This document shows positions 25,294 through 32,368 of a stretch of 42,172 bases of DNA, one piece after another. This DNA is from a virus, in the IMG/VR virus record IMGVR_UViG_3300034106_004416, positions 1-42,172 of that record; one strand, given 5' to 3'. Each line of letters begins with the position of its first letter. Within the stretch, counting starts at the first letter, position 1. A program made the translations under genes and the position numbers. The notes beneath the pieces were generated by a model, which was given only the letters and a program-made list of their open reading frames with translations, made no database searches and had not been told where the DNA came from.

Positions 25294-25953
25294 TTATTTT
25301 TTCTTTGATTTACCCTTGAATGTCTTTTGTTTGACAGTCAATTTCTTATCAGTTTGTTTAGGATACTTATAAGAAGCCTTTTCACCTTTAACACTATGAT
25401 CCACTTGTTTCTTGATCTTGTCAACTGGTTTCAATGGTTGGTCAGGTTGATCTTCTTTCTTTTCAACTTGATCTTTTACTTCAACCTTTTTAACTGTATG
25501 TTCTGGACCTTCTTCTTTCTTGGATTCTTTGTCCTTATTGTTTTCAACATTCTTATTGAATGCCTTTTGAACATAATTACCAACTGTGGTTTTTAGTGTT
25601 TCTGTAATAAATTCTTTTAATGCAGAAAATGTTAGGTTAAATTTTTTGATTCTATCGGTGTTATCTTTCATATATGTTACTGTAAAATTGTCGTCTGTCA
25701 TTGGATAGATTTTAAAATGATGTGGATTGCAAGAACATACATTGTAATAACCTGCGTCATCCAATATTACTTCTGCATCTTTATACATCTTCTTTACATC
25801 TTCGGCTAATTCTTCCATCTTATAATGGAGAGATTCACCCTTTTCAATTTTTACATCTTTCAATGATTCTTTAATCAAACTTTTAACAGATTGTTTTACT
25901 TTAACTTCAAGAATACATTCTTTGATCAATTTCTTAAATTCGCTTATGTTCAT
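25294..25953 (-). CDS. unrecognised protein with Lys/Glu-rich C-terminus
   Basis: A 219-residue protein that I do not recognise. The first 130 residues look globular: two amphipathic helices at the start (MNISEFKKLIKECILEV), then a domain with CSCNPHHFKIYPMTD near 73-87 where Cys and His could bind a metal. The last 85 residues are Lys/Glu/Gln/Pro-rich, highly charged and likely disordered, ending in a basic tail (FKGKSKKK). Such N-terminal starts are common in phage structural or scaffold proteins. It lies between the Mom-like gene (18-base AT-rich gap containing TATATAAATA) and the secreted protein gene. Confidence 0.55.
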   Translation of the reverse strand: MNISEFKKLIKECILEVKVKQSVKSLIKESLKDVKIEKGESLHYKMEELAEDVKKMYKDAEVILDDAGYYNVCSCNPHHFKIYPMTDDNFTVTYMKDNTDRIKKFNLTFSALKEFITETLKTTVGNYVQKAFNKNVENNKDKESKKEEGPEHTVKKVEVKDQVEKKEDQPDQPLKPVDKIKKQVDHSVKGEKASYKYPKQTDKKLTVKQKTFKGKSKKK

Positions 25954-25971
25954 ATTTCTATATAAATATCA

Positions 25972-26754
25972 TTAAAAAAAAGATTGTTCATTGGTATTTT
26001 CAACTTTTATCTCCATTATATCTTCTTTATATCCACCTACTAGGGGGTAGGGGCGGGAGGGGTGCTTAAGAGATTTGGTTAACTTCTTGTTTTCAACTTT
26101 ATTTGATATAAATTTAATATACCTATGTTTACCGCTTTCTTTTTTCCTCCAAAATGTTCTACCAATTTTCAATTTCAACTTATCCACATTATGCGTCTTC
26201 CATTTTGAATATACAGTTCTACTATGAATCCAGTTATAATCTGGTGGACCAGAAAGACTTACACTGTAATTAGGCATTAAAGCCACATCTACATAATTGT
26301 CTCCCTGATAAATAAATCCAGTAGCTTGATAAATCTTACCAGTGTGTCCAACTTCACTATCAGCATAACTTAAAATACACTTAATTTCTGGATAATCTAT
26401 GTTTATCTGTCTAAATGATTCCGCAATACAATAACTTTCAATATTCTTACCATATCCATCTTCAATCCATAATCTGGTCAACTCTAACACATTATCATTA
26501 TTAATGAGTGGAGTAATGCTATTACTGGCATTTCTACCCACACTGTTTCCATATACTAATACACCAATTAATTTTGCGTTAAAACCACCAAAGAATGTAC
26601 TCTCAATATATTCTTTATAATAAACACCATAAGCAACAGTACATAATGTCCATTTATGGGTATAATGATTCTTTACAATAAGATTTTTCGCAATATTCTT
26701 GTTAATCGATTTCAAGAATACCAATGATGTATCACAATACTTTTCGTCTGTCAT
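25972..26754 (-). CDS. Mom-like DNA adenine hypermodification enzyme
   Basis: A 260-residue GNAT-like protein resembling the Mom family, which adds a methylcarbamoyl group to adenines and blocks restriction of phage DNA. Supporting blocks are KNHYTHKW near residues 28-35 (His at residue 30), KLIGVLVYGNSVGR near 61-74, VLELTRLWIEDG near 89-100, and ILSYADSEVGHTGKIYQATGF near 127-147. Asp132 and Tyr142 have the same 10-residue spacing as the two residues I recall as essential in phage Mu Mom. The C-terminal 80 residues are basic, probably for DNA binding. A G-rich run on the opposite strand lies under the Pro-rich HPSRPYPLVGG segment. Start at 26754 overlaps the upstream small membrane-protein gene by 23 bases. 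Confidence 0.75.
   Translation of the reverse strand: MTDEKYCDTSLVFLKSINKNIAKNLIVKNHYTHKWTLCTVAYGVYYKEYIESTFFGGFNAKLIGVLVYGNSVGRNASNSITPLINNDNVLELTRLWIEDGYGKNIESYCIAESFRQINIDYPEIKCILSYADSEVGHTGKIYQATGFIYQGDNYVDVALMPNYSVSLSGPPDYNWIHSRTVYSKWKTHNVDKLKLKIGRTFWRKKESGKHRYIKFISNKVENKKLTKSLKHPSRPYPLVGGYKEDIMEIKVENTNEQSFF
26043..26062 (+). other. G-quadruplex-capable run
   Basis: Four runs of 5, 4, 3 and 4 guanines separated by one or two bases, on the plus strand, inside the 3' part of the Mom-like gene. It stands out in an otherwise AT-rich sequence. Confidence 0.65.
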
Positions 26755-27004
26755 ATAACCATATAAATGTTAAAATTGAACAATTCAGTATAATTGAACC
26801 AATACTATTAATATATACCCACAATCCCGAGTGGGTTAATTGAGCATATATTAATACACACAATTGACCCATGTTATTTAACCAATAAGCTGGTGCGCTT
26901 ACTCCTTTGCTGTCTTTGGAAGAAATCAACTTTGCCAATTGAAAACACGGTCCCAGTAGAAATAGGACCGTGAATAAAATACCCAAAAATGATTTTAAAC
27001 TCAT
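26732..27004 (-). CDS. SemiSWEET/PQ-loop-like small membrane protein
   Basis: A 90-residue protein with three membrane helices (about residues 3-20, 38-55 and 62-82), the size and topology of one PQ-loop/SemiSWEET repeat. GPCFQLAKLISSKDSKGVSAPAYW near residues 17-40 resembles the PQ motif (here Pro-Cys-Phe-Gln), followed by the Ser-rich loop and Trp. SemiSWEETs dimerise to transport sugars. Start chosen at 27004 because an in-frame Met at 27025 would lie inside the -10/-35 region of a promoter (TTGACA-16-TATAGT). With this start the -10 is only 6 bases away. A phage transporter would be unusual; an unrelated small membrane protein remains possible. Confidence 0.6.
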   Translation of the reverse strand: MSLKSFLGILFTVLFLLGPCFQLAKLISSKDSKGVSAPAYWLNNMGQLCVLIYAQLTHSGLWVYINSIGSIILNCSILTFIWLYDRRKVL

Positions 27005-27010
27005 GCAACT

Positions 27011-27038
27011 ACTATACCAACACAACTTACTTTGTCAA
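27011..27038 (-). promoter_or_regulatory. promoter of the SemiSWEET-like gene
   Basis: TTGACA (27038-27033) and TATAGT (27016-27011) on the minus strand, spacer 16 bases. The ATG at 27004 begins 6 bases after the -10, so the transcript would be leaderless or nearly so. This decides the start codon of the gene. Confidence 0.6.
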
Positions 27039-27407
27039 TTTCTTTTTGCCTATACTTACTTTACTTTCTGCCAACTTTGAAATCAAATCATTTGCTGCAT
27101 CTAACTTAATTTCCAATTCATTCAAATTGTTCTTTAATTCCGAATTTTCTTTCTTCTGTTCTTCCAACTCTTTCTTTATAGATTCATTTTCTTTCTTATA
27201 TACATTCAATTCACTTCTGATTGCTTCTCTGTCTTTTCTGCACTCTTCCAATTCTACTTTTACTTCGGTTCTTAACCTATCATTTGAATCATTAATTAAC
27301 TTTACTAAGTCAACTTTAGTCTTTTTAGAAGCAATTCCATAAGTTACTACAGATGCAACTACTGCTGGTACAATTCCAATCAATGATAAAATAATATTTT
27401 GGTCCAT
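27027..27407 (-). CDS. membrane-anchored coiled-coil protein
   Basis: A 126-residue protein with one N-terminal membrane helix (about residues 4-24, IILSLIGIVPAVVASVV) and a long, highly charged coiled coil (about 35-115) with regular Leu and Glu/Lys spacing, ending SIGKKKLTK. The layout fits spanin-type or other phage envelope proteins but carries no lipobox or diagnostic motif. The start codon lies inside a perfect 14-bp inverted repeat that follows nrdB, so translation may be controlled by that structure. Function unknown. Confidence 0.6.
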   Translation of the reverse strand: MDQNIILSLIGIVPAVVASVVTYGIASKKTKVDLVKLINDSNDRLRTEVKVELEECRKDREAIRSELNVYKKENESIKKELEEQKKENSELKNNLNELEIKLDAANDLISKLAESKVSIGKKKLTK

Positions 27408-27440
27408 AAGTTATACACTATAAATATATAACTTATGGAC
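27402..27440 (-). promoter_or_regulatory. 14-bp perfect inverted repeat over a start codon
   Basis: GTCCATAAGTTATA (27402-27415) pairs with its exact reverse complement (27427-27440), with an 11-base loop. The start codon at 27407 is in one arm. In RNA this would bury the AUG; in DNA it could be an operator. It lies 19 bases after the nrdB stop. Confidence 0.68.
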
Positions 27441-27458
27441 ATTATTTCAATTATTTTA

Positions 27459-28517
27459 TTACAATTTGAAGTCGTCAAATGCATTCTCACTGATAGTATT
27501 ATCTACACCTTTGACATAACTACTCAATTCAGTTTCTTGAGGAGCTACTTGTAGTTTCTTACTATCATAGTAACTATCCAACCATCCAGCTAATGGATTG
27601 GATTTAGCAGCTGGATACAACTTCTTATATCCAAGACTTGTTAATCTATTATTGGCCAACCATTCAATGTAATGTTTCAAACTTTCAGCAGTCAATCCAA
27701 TCAAACTACCCTTACTGAATAGATAGTCTGCCCAGTCTTTTTCTGCATTTACTGCCATTTCATAAGCAGCATAGATCTTGTCTTCATTCTTCTTAACAAT
27801 ATCTTGGAATCCTTCATCTGGATTATTAATCCAATTCTTCATGATATTCTGAGTAATAGCTACGTGTAGATTTTCATCACGGCTAATAAACTTAATAATC
27901 TTACTATTACCCTCCATCTTTCCACGATATCCAAAATAGAAACTACAAGCAAATGATACATAGAAGATCAACCCTTCAGTAATTTGAGTAGCTAATACAG
28001 CATCAAATAATTGTTGTTTAACATCATCTGATGGTGCCAATAGTTCATCATACTTCTTACTGATTGCAGTAGCTCTCTTAACAATTTCCTCGTCTTCTAA
28101 GACACTATCAAAGAACTTAGTAGCATCTGGATAAACATTGTTTAGAATGTATGTATAACTGTTACTGTGAATAGTTTCAAAGAAACTCCATGAATTCATA
28201 CAAATTTCTAATTCACTGTTGGTAACATGTTTCATCAATTCATGAATACTACGACTCAACATACTATCAGTCATAGTCTGAAACTTAAGATTACTATCAA
28301 ATACAAATCGTTCTTCAGGTGAAAGATTCTTATAATCACTAATATCCTTTACCAAGGAAACTTCTTGAGGTCTCCAAAAGAAATTCAATTGTTGATCATA
28401 TAGATCATAGAACTTAGGATACTTGATCAAATCATATCTTTGTAAAGAGAGATCTTCTCCCAAGAACATTGGATTTCTTAATTGGTCTATATTTTTCTTA
28501 TTTAATACTGTTTTCAT
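27459..28517 (-). CDS. nrdB: class I ribonucleotide reductase beta subunit
   Basis: Small subunit that holds the di-iron centre and tyrosyl radical for reducing ribonucleotides to deoxyribonucleotides. Ligands and radical site are visible with nearly Escherichia coli numbering: D84 (TMTDSM), E114 and H117 (FETIHS), the radical Tyr121 (SNSY), and a second set in the FACSFYFGYRGK and SRDENLHV regions. The C-terminus (ENAFDDFKL) is the part that docks on the alpha subunit. The length of 352 residues is normal. Uniquely here, an AGGAGG Shine-Dalgarno lies 5 bases before the ATG. It begins 12 bases after the nrdA stop and is surely co-transcribed. Confidence 0.96.
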   Translation of the reverse strand: MKTVLNKKNIDQLRNPMFLGEDLSLQRYDLIKYPKFYDLYDQQLNFFWRPQEVSLVKDISDYKNLSPEERFVFDSNLKFQTMTDSMLSRSIHELMKHVTNSELEICMNSWSFFETIHSNSYTYILNNVYPDATKFFDSVLEDEEIVKRATAISKKYDELLAPSDDVKQQLFDAVLATQITEGLIFYVSFACSFYFGYRGKMEGNSKIIKFISRDENLHVAITQNIMKNWINNPDEGFQDIVKKNEDKIYAAYEMAVNAEKDWADYLFSKGSLIGLTAESLKHYIEWLANNRLTSLGYKKLYPAAKSNPLAGWLDSYYDSKKLQVAPQETELSSYVKGVDNTISENAFDDFKL

Positions 28518-28522
28518 TTTAT

Positions 28523-28528
28523 CCTCCT
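28523..28528 (-). promoter_or_regulatory. canonical Shine-Dalgarno of nrdB
   Basis: AGGAGG on the minus strand, 5 bases before the nrdB ATG. It is the only full consensus ribosome-binding site I see at a start in this window; other genes have A/U-rich leaders. Confidence 0.8.
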
Positions 28529-28529
28529 A

Positions 28530-30818
28530 TTATAGAGCACAAGCTCCGCTTTCACAACCGGATTCTTGTACTACTGGTTGTTTTATTTCCGTCTTCTTTT
28601 CATCCATGGCGGTTTGTTTATCACCGTCATCAGTATTAGCATAATACAGATTCTTTAGACCATACTTGTAAGCCAATAACATGTCCTTAATTACTTCTTG
28701 AACAGGAACTTTATTCTTTTCATAACGGGATGGAATATAATAAGTATTTGTACTAATACTCATATCAGTAAATTTTTGAATGGCAGCAGCAACCTTCAAG
28801 TAACCTTCATTACTTGGCATATCAAAAGCAAAGGTATAATTATCCTTATACTTATCAATATTTGGAATTACTACTGGCAAAATGTTACTCTTGCTTCCCT
28901 TAAAACTAATAGCACTACGAGGTGGTTCAATACCATTAGTACTACTTTGAATTACACTGCTAGATTCTACAGGCATACATGCAGTCAATGTAGAATGTCT
29001 CATACCATGTTTCTTAATTTCTTCACGGAGTGTTTCCCAATCACAATGTAGTGGTTCTGTAATAAATTCATCTACATCTTTCTTGTAAGTATCAATTGGC
29101 AATACTCCTTGACTAAACTTGGTACGATCAAACTTTTCACACTTACCTACTTCTTTTGCCATTTCAACACTTGCCTTGATTAAATAGTAACTAGTCTTTT
29201 CCATCCATTTGGCAACAAAGTTAGGAGCATCTTTATCCCAATACTTCAATCCTTCTTTAGCCAATAGAGCAGCCAAATTACTTACACCTACACCAAGACT
29301 ACGGCGTTTCTTAGCAAAATTTTCTGCGGCTGGTACGAAATAATCTTGATGTTCAATCAAAGCATCTAACATTCTAACAATAATGTCACATACACTTTCC
29401 ATTTCTTCATCATCTTTGATTTCCAACCAGTTCAAAGCAGCCAAGATACAAACACCAATTTCTCCATTCTTATCATTGACATCAGTAATTGGAATCAATG
29501 GATGATTAACTTCAAGACATAGATTGCTAGTATCTACTTGATCCAACCAACTACCATGTTCATTAGCGTGATCAACAAACATTGTATAAATACGACCAGT
29601 TTCAAGTCGTTCTTTAGCCAATAATCCCATCAATTCACGGGCAGGTACTTTCTTCTTGAACTTGATATTTTTGTTAGCTTCAGCCTTTTCATATTTCTCT
29701 TTGAATCCTTCCATACCAAATGTATTCCATAGTGAAGGACATTCATGGTAACTGAATAGTGTTACATCTTGATTTTTCAAGAATCGTTCAAAGATTAGTT
29801 TGTCCAATCCAATACAATAATCCAACTTACGAACACGGTTATCATCGGTACCTTGATTGTTCTTCAATACAAGAATATCTAGAATGTCATAGTGGAACCA
29901 TGCAAAATTGACGGTGGCACTACCCCCTCTAATTCCGTTTTGGTGACAACTTTTTACAGTTGATTCAAATGCTTTAGCAAATGGAATTGGTCCAGTATGC
30001 ATTACTTCACCGTTACGAATTGGAGCATTTGTAGCACGAAGTCTGGATAGATTCAATCCAATACCATAACGACTTGCAGTAGCAAATCCTACAGCACTGT
30101 TGTTGCTGAAAATACTACGAAGATCATCATCTACAGTGAATAGTGAACAACTAGCATAGCTCTTCATTGGAGTTCTTACGCCAGCCATAATTGGGGTTGG
30201 TAGATTGATCTTATGTTTGCTAAAATAATTATAAGCTTTCTTTACATATTCAAGACGGTTTTCTTTATAGTCTTTAAAGAATGTCATTGCAATAAGCATA
30301 TATGCAAATTGTGGAGTTTCATAAATTGTCTTAGTAGCACGATTTTGTACTAAGTATTTATCACACAACTGTTTGATACCAGCATATGTAAAATTAAAAT
30401 CTCTATCATGACGGAGATATTCATCCAATTTATCAAATTCTTGTTTGGTATACCATTCTAGAATTTCTTCGTCATAAACCAATGCGTCAATATTAGCTCT
30501 AACAAGATCATGTAATTTAGGAGGATTCTTTCCACCCCAAACATTCTTTCTTAATCTATAATTCAATAGTCTTGATGCTACATATTGATAATTAGGTTTT
30601 TGTTCACTGATCAAATTTGACGCAGCTTCAATCAACATTGTATGAATATCACCAGAAGACATCTTATCAAAGAATGATAGATGTGCATTCATTGCGACTT
30701 CTTCAAAACTAACATTTTTAATATCATCGGTTGCCCATTGCAAAACCTTATTGATTTTATCTGCACTAAATTTTTCCAAATTTCCGTTACGCTTCTTTAT
30801 AAAAATTTCTTTGTTCAT
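28530..30818 (-). CDS. nrdA: class I ribonucleotide reductase alpha subunit
   Basis: Catalytic large subunit of aerobic ribonucleotide reductase, 762 residues. The N-terminus (IFIKKRNGNLEKFSADKIN) begins an ATP-cone allosteric domain. Catalytic residues appear in order: a substrate-site Cys in YASCSLF near 223, the Asn-x-Cys-x-Glu triad in SNLCLEV near residue 430, and a redox pair at the very C-terminus (CESGACAL) that passes electrons from thioredoxin or glutaredoxin. The 5' leader contains a long 74-base hairpin at 30839-30912, possibly regulatory. Downstream of a replicative helicase gene and directly upstream of nrdB, typical of T4-like phages. Complete and apparently intact. Confidence 0.96.
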   Translation of the reverse strand: MNKEIFIKKRNGNLEKFSADKINKVLQWATDDIKNVSFEEVAMNAHLSFFDKMSSGDIHTMLIEAASNLISEQKPNYQYVASRLLNYRLRKNVWGGKNPPKLHDLVRANIDALVYDEEILEWYTKQEFDKLDEYLRHDRDFNFTYAGIKQLCDKYLVQNRATKTIYETPQFAYMLIAMTFFKDYKENRLEYVKKAYNYFSKHKINLPTPIMAGVRTPMKSYASCSLFTVDDDLRSIFSNNSAVGFATASRYGIGLNLSRLRATNAPIRNGEVMHTGPIPFAKAFESTVKSCHQNGIRGGSATVNFAWFHYDILDILVLKNNQGTDDNRVRKLDYCIGLDKLIFERFLKNQDVTLFSYHECPSLWNTFGMEGFKEKYEKAEANKNIKFKKKVPARELMGLLAKERLETGRIYTMFVDHANEHGSWLDQVDTSNLCLEVNHPLIPITDVNDKNGEIGVCILAALNWLEIKDDEEMESVCDIIVRMLDALIEHQDYFVPAAENFAKKRRSLGVGVSNLAALLAKEGLKYWDKDAPNFVAKWMEKTSYYLIKASVEMAKEVGKCEKFDRTKFSQGVLPIDTYKKDVDEFITEPLHCDWETLREEIKKHGMRHSTLTACMPVESSSVIQSSTNGIEPPRSAISFKGSKSNILPVVIPNIDKYKDNYTFAFDMPSNEGYLKVAAAIQKFTDMSISTNTYYIPSRYEKNKVPVQEVIKDMLLAYKYGLKNLYYANTDDGDKQTAMDEKKTEIKQPVVQESGCESGACAL

Positions 30819-30838
30819 ATGGGTAAAAAATAATTATC

Positions 30839-30912
30839 CAATCGGGGAGAAAAAGTCCAAAATAAAAGTTTAAAAAAATCTTGTTTTATAGAAACTTTTT
30901 CTCCCCAGATTG
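30839..30912 (-). promoter_or_regulatory. long hairpin in the nrdA leader
   Basis: A 13-bp perfect stem (30844-30856 with 30894-30906) extended outward by CAATC/GATTG (30839-30843, 30908-30912) past one bulged A. The loop contains a further 6-bp ATAAAA/TTTTAT pairing. It lies between the helicase stop and the nrdA start, 20 bases before the latter. There is no terminal T-run, so a regulatory or RNA-processing role is more likely than simple termination. Confidence 0.7.
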
Positions 30913-30921
30913 ATATATAGG

Positions 30922-32301
30922 TTATTCACTGTCCTCTGAATTATGAGCATTCCACTTGTTGCTCATCATTTTCTTGACTACATTTTCTTCTTGACTCATT
31001 TCATTCAAAATACCCATACCTTCACGGCTGTTTTCCGCAAAGATTCTGATATCACCACAACCAGCATTCATTCTAGCTGGGAATGTAATACCATCAGGTC
31101 CGAATCGATTCTTAATTACATGGAATCGTGCAGTATTAGCTTGTTTATCTGACATCTTACGACTTAGTGACATAACAAAGTCAGCGGTCATAATCTTACG
31201 ATAACTATCTGAAATATTATTTGCTTGAATGATGTCTTCATCCATAGCAGCACGGTTACTCTGTGAAGCACTCCAAATAGGAACTTGTAATTCACCAGCT
31301 ACACCACGAAGTTCTTCATAAATACCACCGGCCTCACTATAACTGTTGCTATTTCGTTCACTTTGTGATGGACGAAGAATATCAGCATAGTCAACAATAA
31401 TCATATCCACCTTAGTACCTAGAGTTTGAATTCGTTCCGCATGTAGTTTCAAACTATGAGCAGATACAGTCTTAATTGGGAAATATTTAATAATCAACTT
31501 ACCAGGTACTTCTGCAATCTTCTTTTTAACAATATCAATGTTGTTACGAATATTTTGGAAATCAATTCCAGTAAAACAAGCATCATAACGAAGACCAACA
31601 TAGTTTTCATTCAATTCCAAAGTATAATGTAATACATTTTTACCTTGACGCATTGCTTCTGCACCCATCTTGGCAAGAACCCAACTCTTACCACTACCTG
31701 CACAAGCAGTGATAATTCCTAGTTCACCACCAGCAAGGCCACCATCCATAATACTATCTACTTCTGTCCAATTAGTCTTGACAGTCTTACGAGCCATTTG
31801 ACTCATACGCTTTTCAATATCAACCATGTATTCATGTCCAATATTGCGTTCCATACCAGCTTTCATCGCAACATCAACTACATGTTTGATCTTATCATAT
31901 TGACCACTCTTCAAATGATCAACACTTTCCATAATAGCATTCTTGATCTTTTGATTCTTACAAAATTCAAGAAACTGTTCTTTGATATACTTCAAATCAG
32001 TATCACTGATTTTCTGGTAAACCAAACGAAGTTGTTCTACAACGGACTGTTTCAACAAATCGTTCTCAATACCGTCAACTTTAACCTTAAAGACTGCCAA
32101 GGTTGGCAAATCTTTGTATTGAAGAAAATAACTAATCGTTTCTTTAACGATAAATTTATGCGCATCTGTCTCAAAACTATCTGGTTCCAAGATATCGCTA
32201 ATTCTTTCAATGAATGTTTTATCCGACACCAAACCACTAATACATTTGATTTGGAATTCAGATCCGAATTTTTTTAGGTTATCAATAATTTTTTCCGACA
32301 T
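30922..32301 (-). CDS. DnaB-type replicative helicase (gp41-like)
   Basis: Hexameric 5'-3' DNA helicase of the DnaB/gp41 superfamily, 459 residues. The N-terminal domain (about 1-150) matches the helical primase-interaction region. The RecA-like motor has Walker A TACAGSGKS at residues 198-206, Walker B DMIIVDYADIL near 299-309, and a later sensor region SQSNRAA near 348-354. A Lys/Arg pair for nucleotide binding follows near MSLSRKMSD and HVIKNRFG. No primase domain is fused and no gp61-like primase gene is in the window. A -10-like TATAAA lies 4 bases before the start without a good -35. It precedes the nrdA leader hairpin. Confidence 0.9.
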   Translation of the reverse strand: MSEKIIDNLKKFGSEFQIKCISGLVSDKTFIERISDILEPDSFETDAHKFIVKETISYFLQYKDLPTLAVFKVKVDGIENDLLKQSVVEQLRLVYQKISDTDLKYIKEQFLEFCKNQKIKNAIMESVDHLKSGQYDKIKHVVDVAMKAGMERNIGHEYMVDIEKRMSQMARKTVKTNWTEVDSIMDGGLAGGELGIITACAGSGKSWVLAKMGAEAMRQGKNVLHYTLELNENYVGLRYDACFTGIDFQNIRNNIDIVKKKIAEVPGKLIIKYFPIKTVSAHSLKLHAERIQTLGTKVDMIIVDYADILRPSQSERNSNSYSEAGGIYEELRGVAGELQVPIWSASQSNRAAMDEDIIQANNISDSYRKIMTADFVMSLSRKMSDKQANTARFHVIKNRFGPDGITFPARMNAGCGDIRIFAENSREGMGILNEMSQEENVVKKMMSNKWNAHNSEDSE

Positions 32302-32341
32302 AATTTTATATAATTTATCTACACCAACTATACCACACCAT

Positions 32342-32368
32342 TTCTGTAAACCAAGATTATTTACAGAA
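32342..32368 (-). repeat. inverted repeat at the exonuclease stop codon
   Basis: TTCTGTAAA and TTTACAGAA with a 9-base loop; the TAA stop of the exonuclease gene lies in one arm. There is no T-run behind it, so it may be a weak 3' stability hairpin rather than a terminator. Confidence 0.45.

Noticed and set aside
25958-25970. T4 late-promoter-like TATAAATA before the 219-residue gene
   Set aside because: The sequence is in the wrong orientation for that minus-strand gene, and such AT tracts occur in many gaps here by chance.
28698-29051. 117-residue open frame on the plus strand inside nrdA
   Set aside because: Antisense to conserved nrdA; low-complexity hydrophobic composition typical of a shadow frame.
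31798-32277. 159-residue open frame on the plus strand inside the helicase gene
   Set aside because: It is fully antisense to a clear helicase with intact motifs, has no leader or neighbours on that strand, and its residue pattern is the shadow expected from AT-rich codons.
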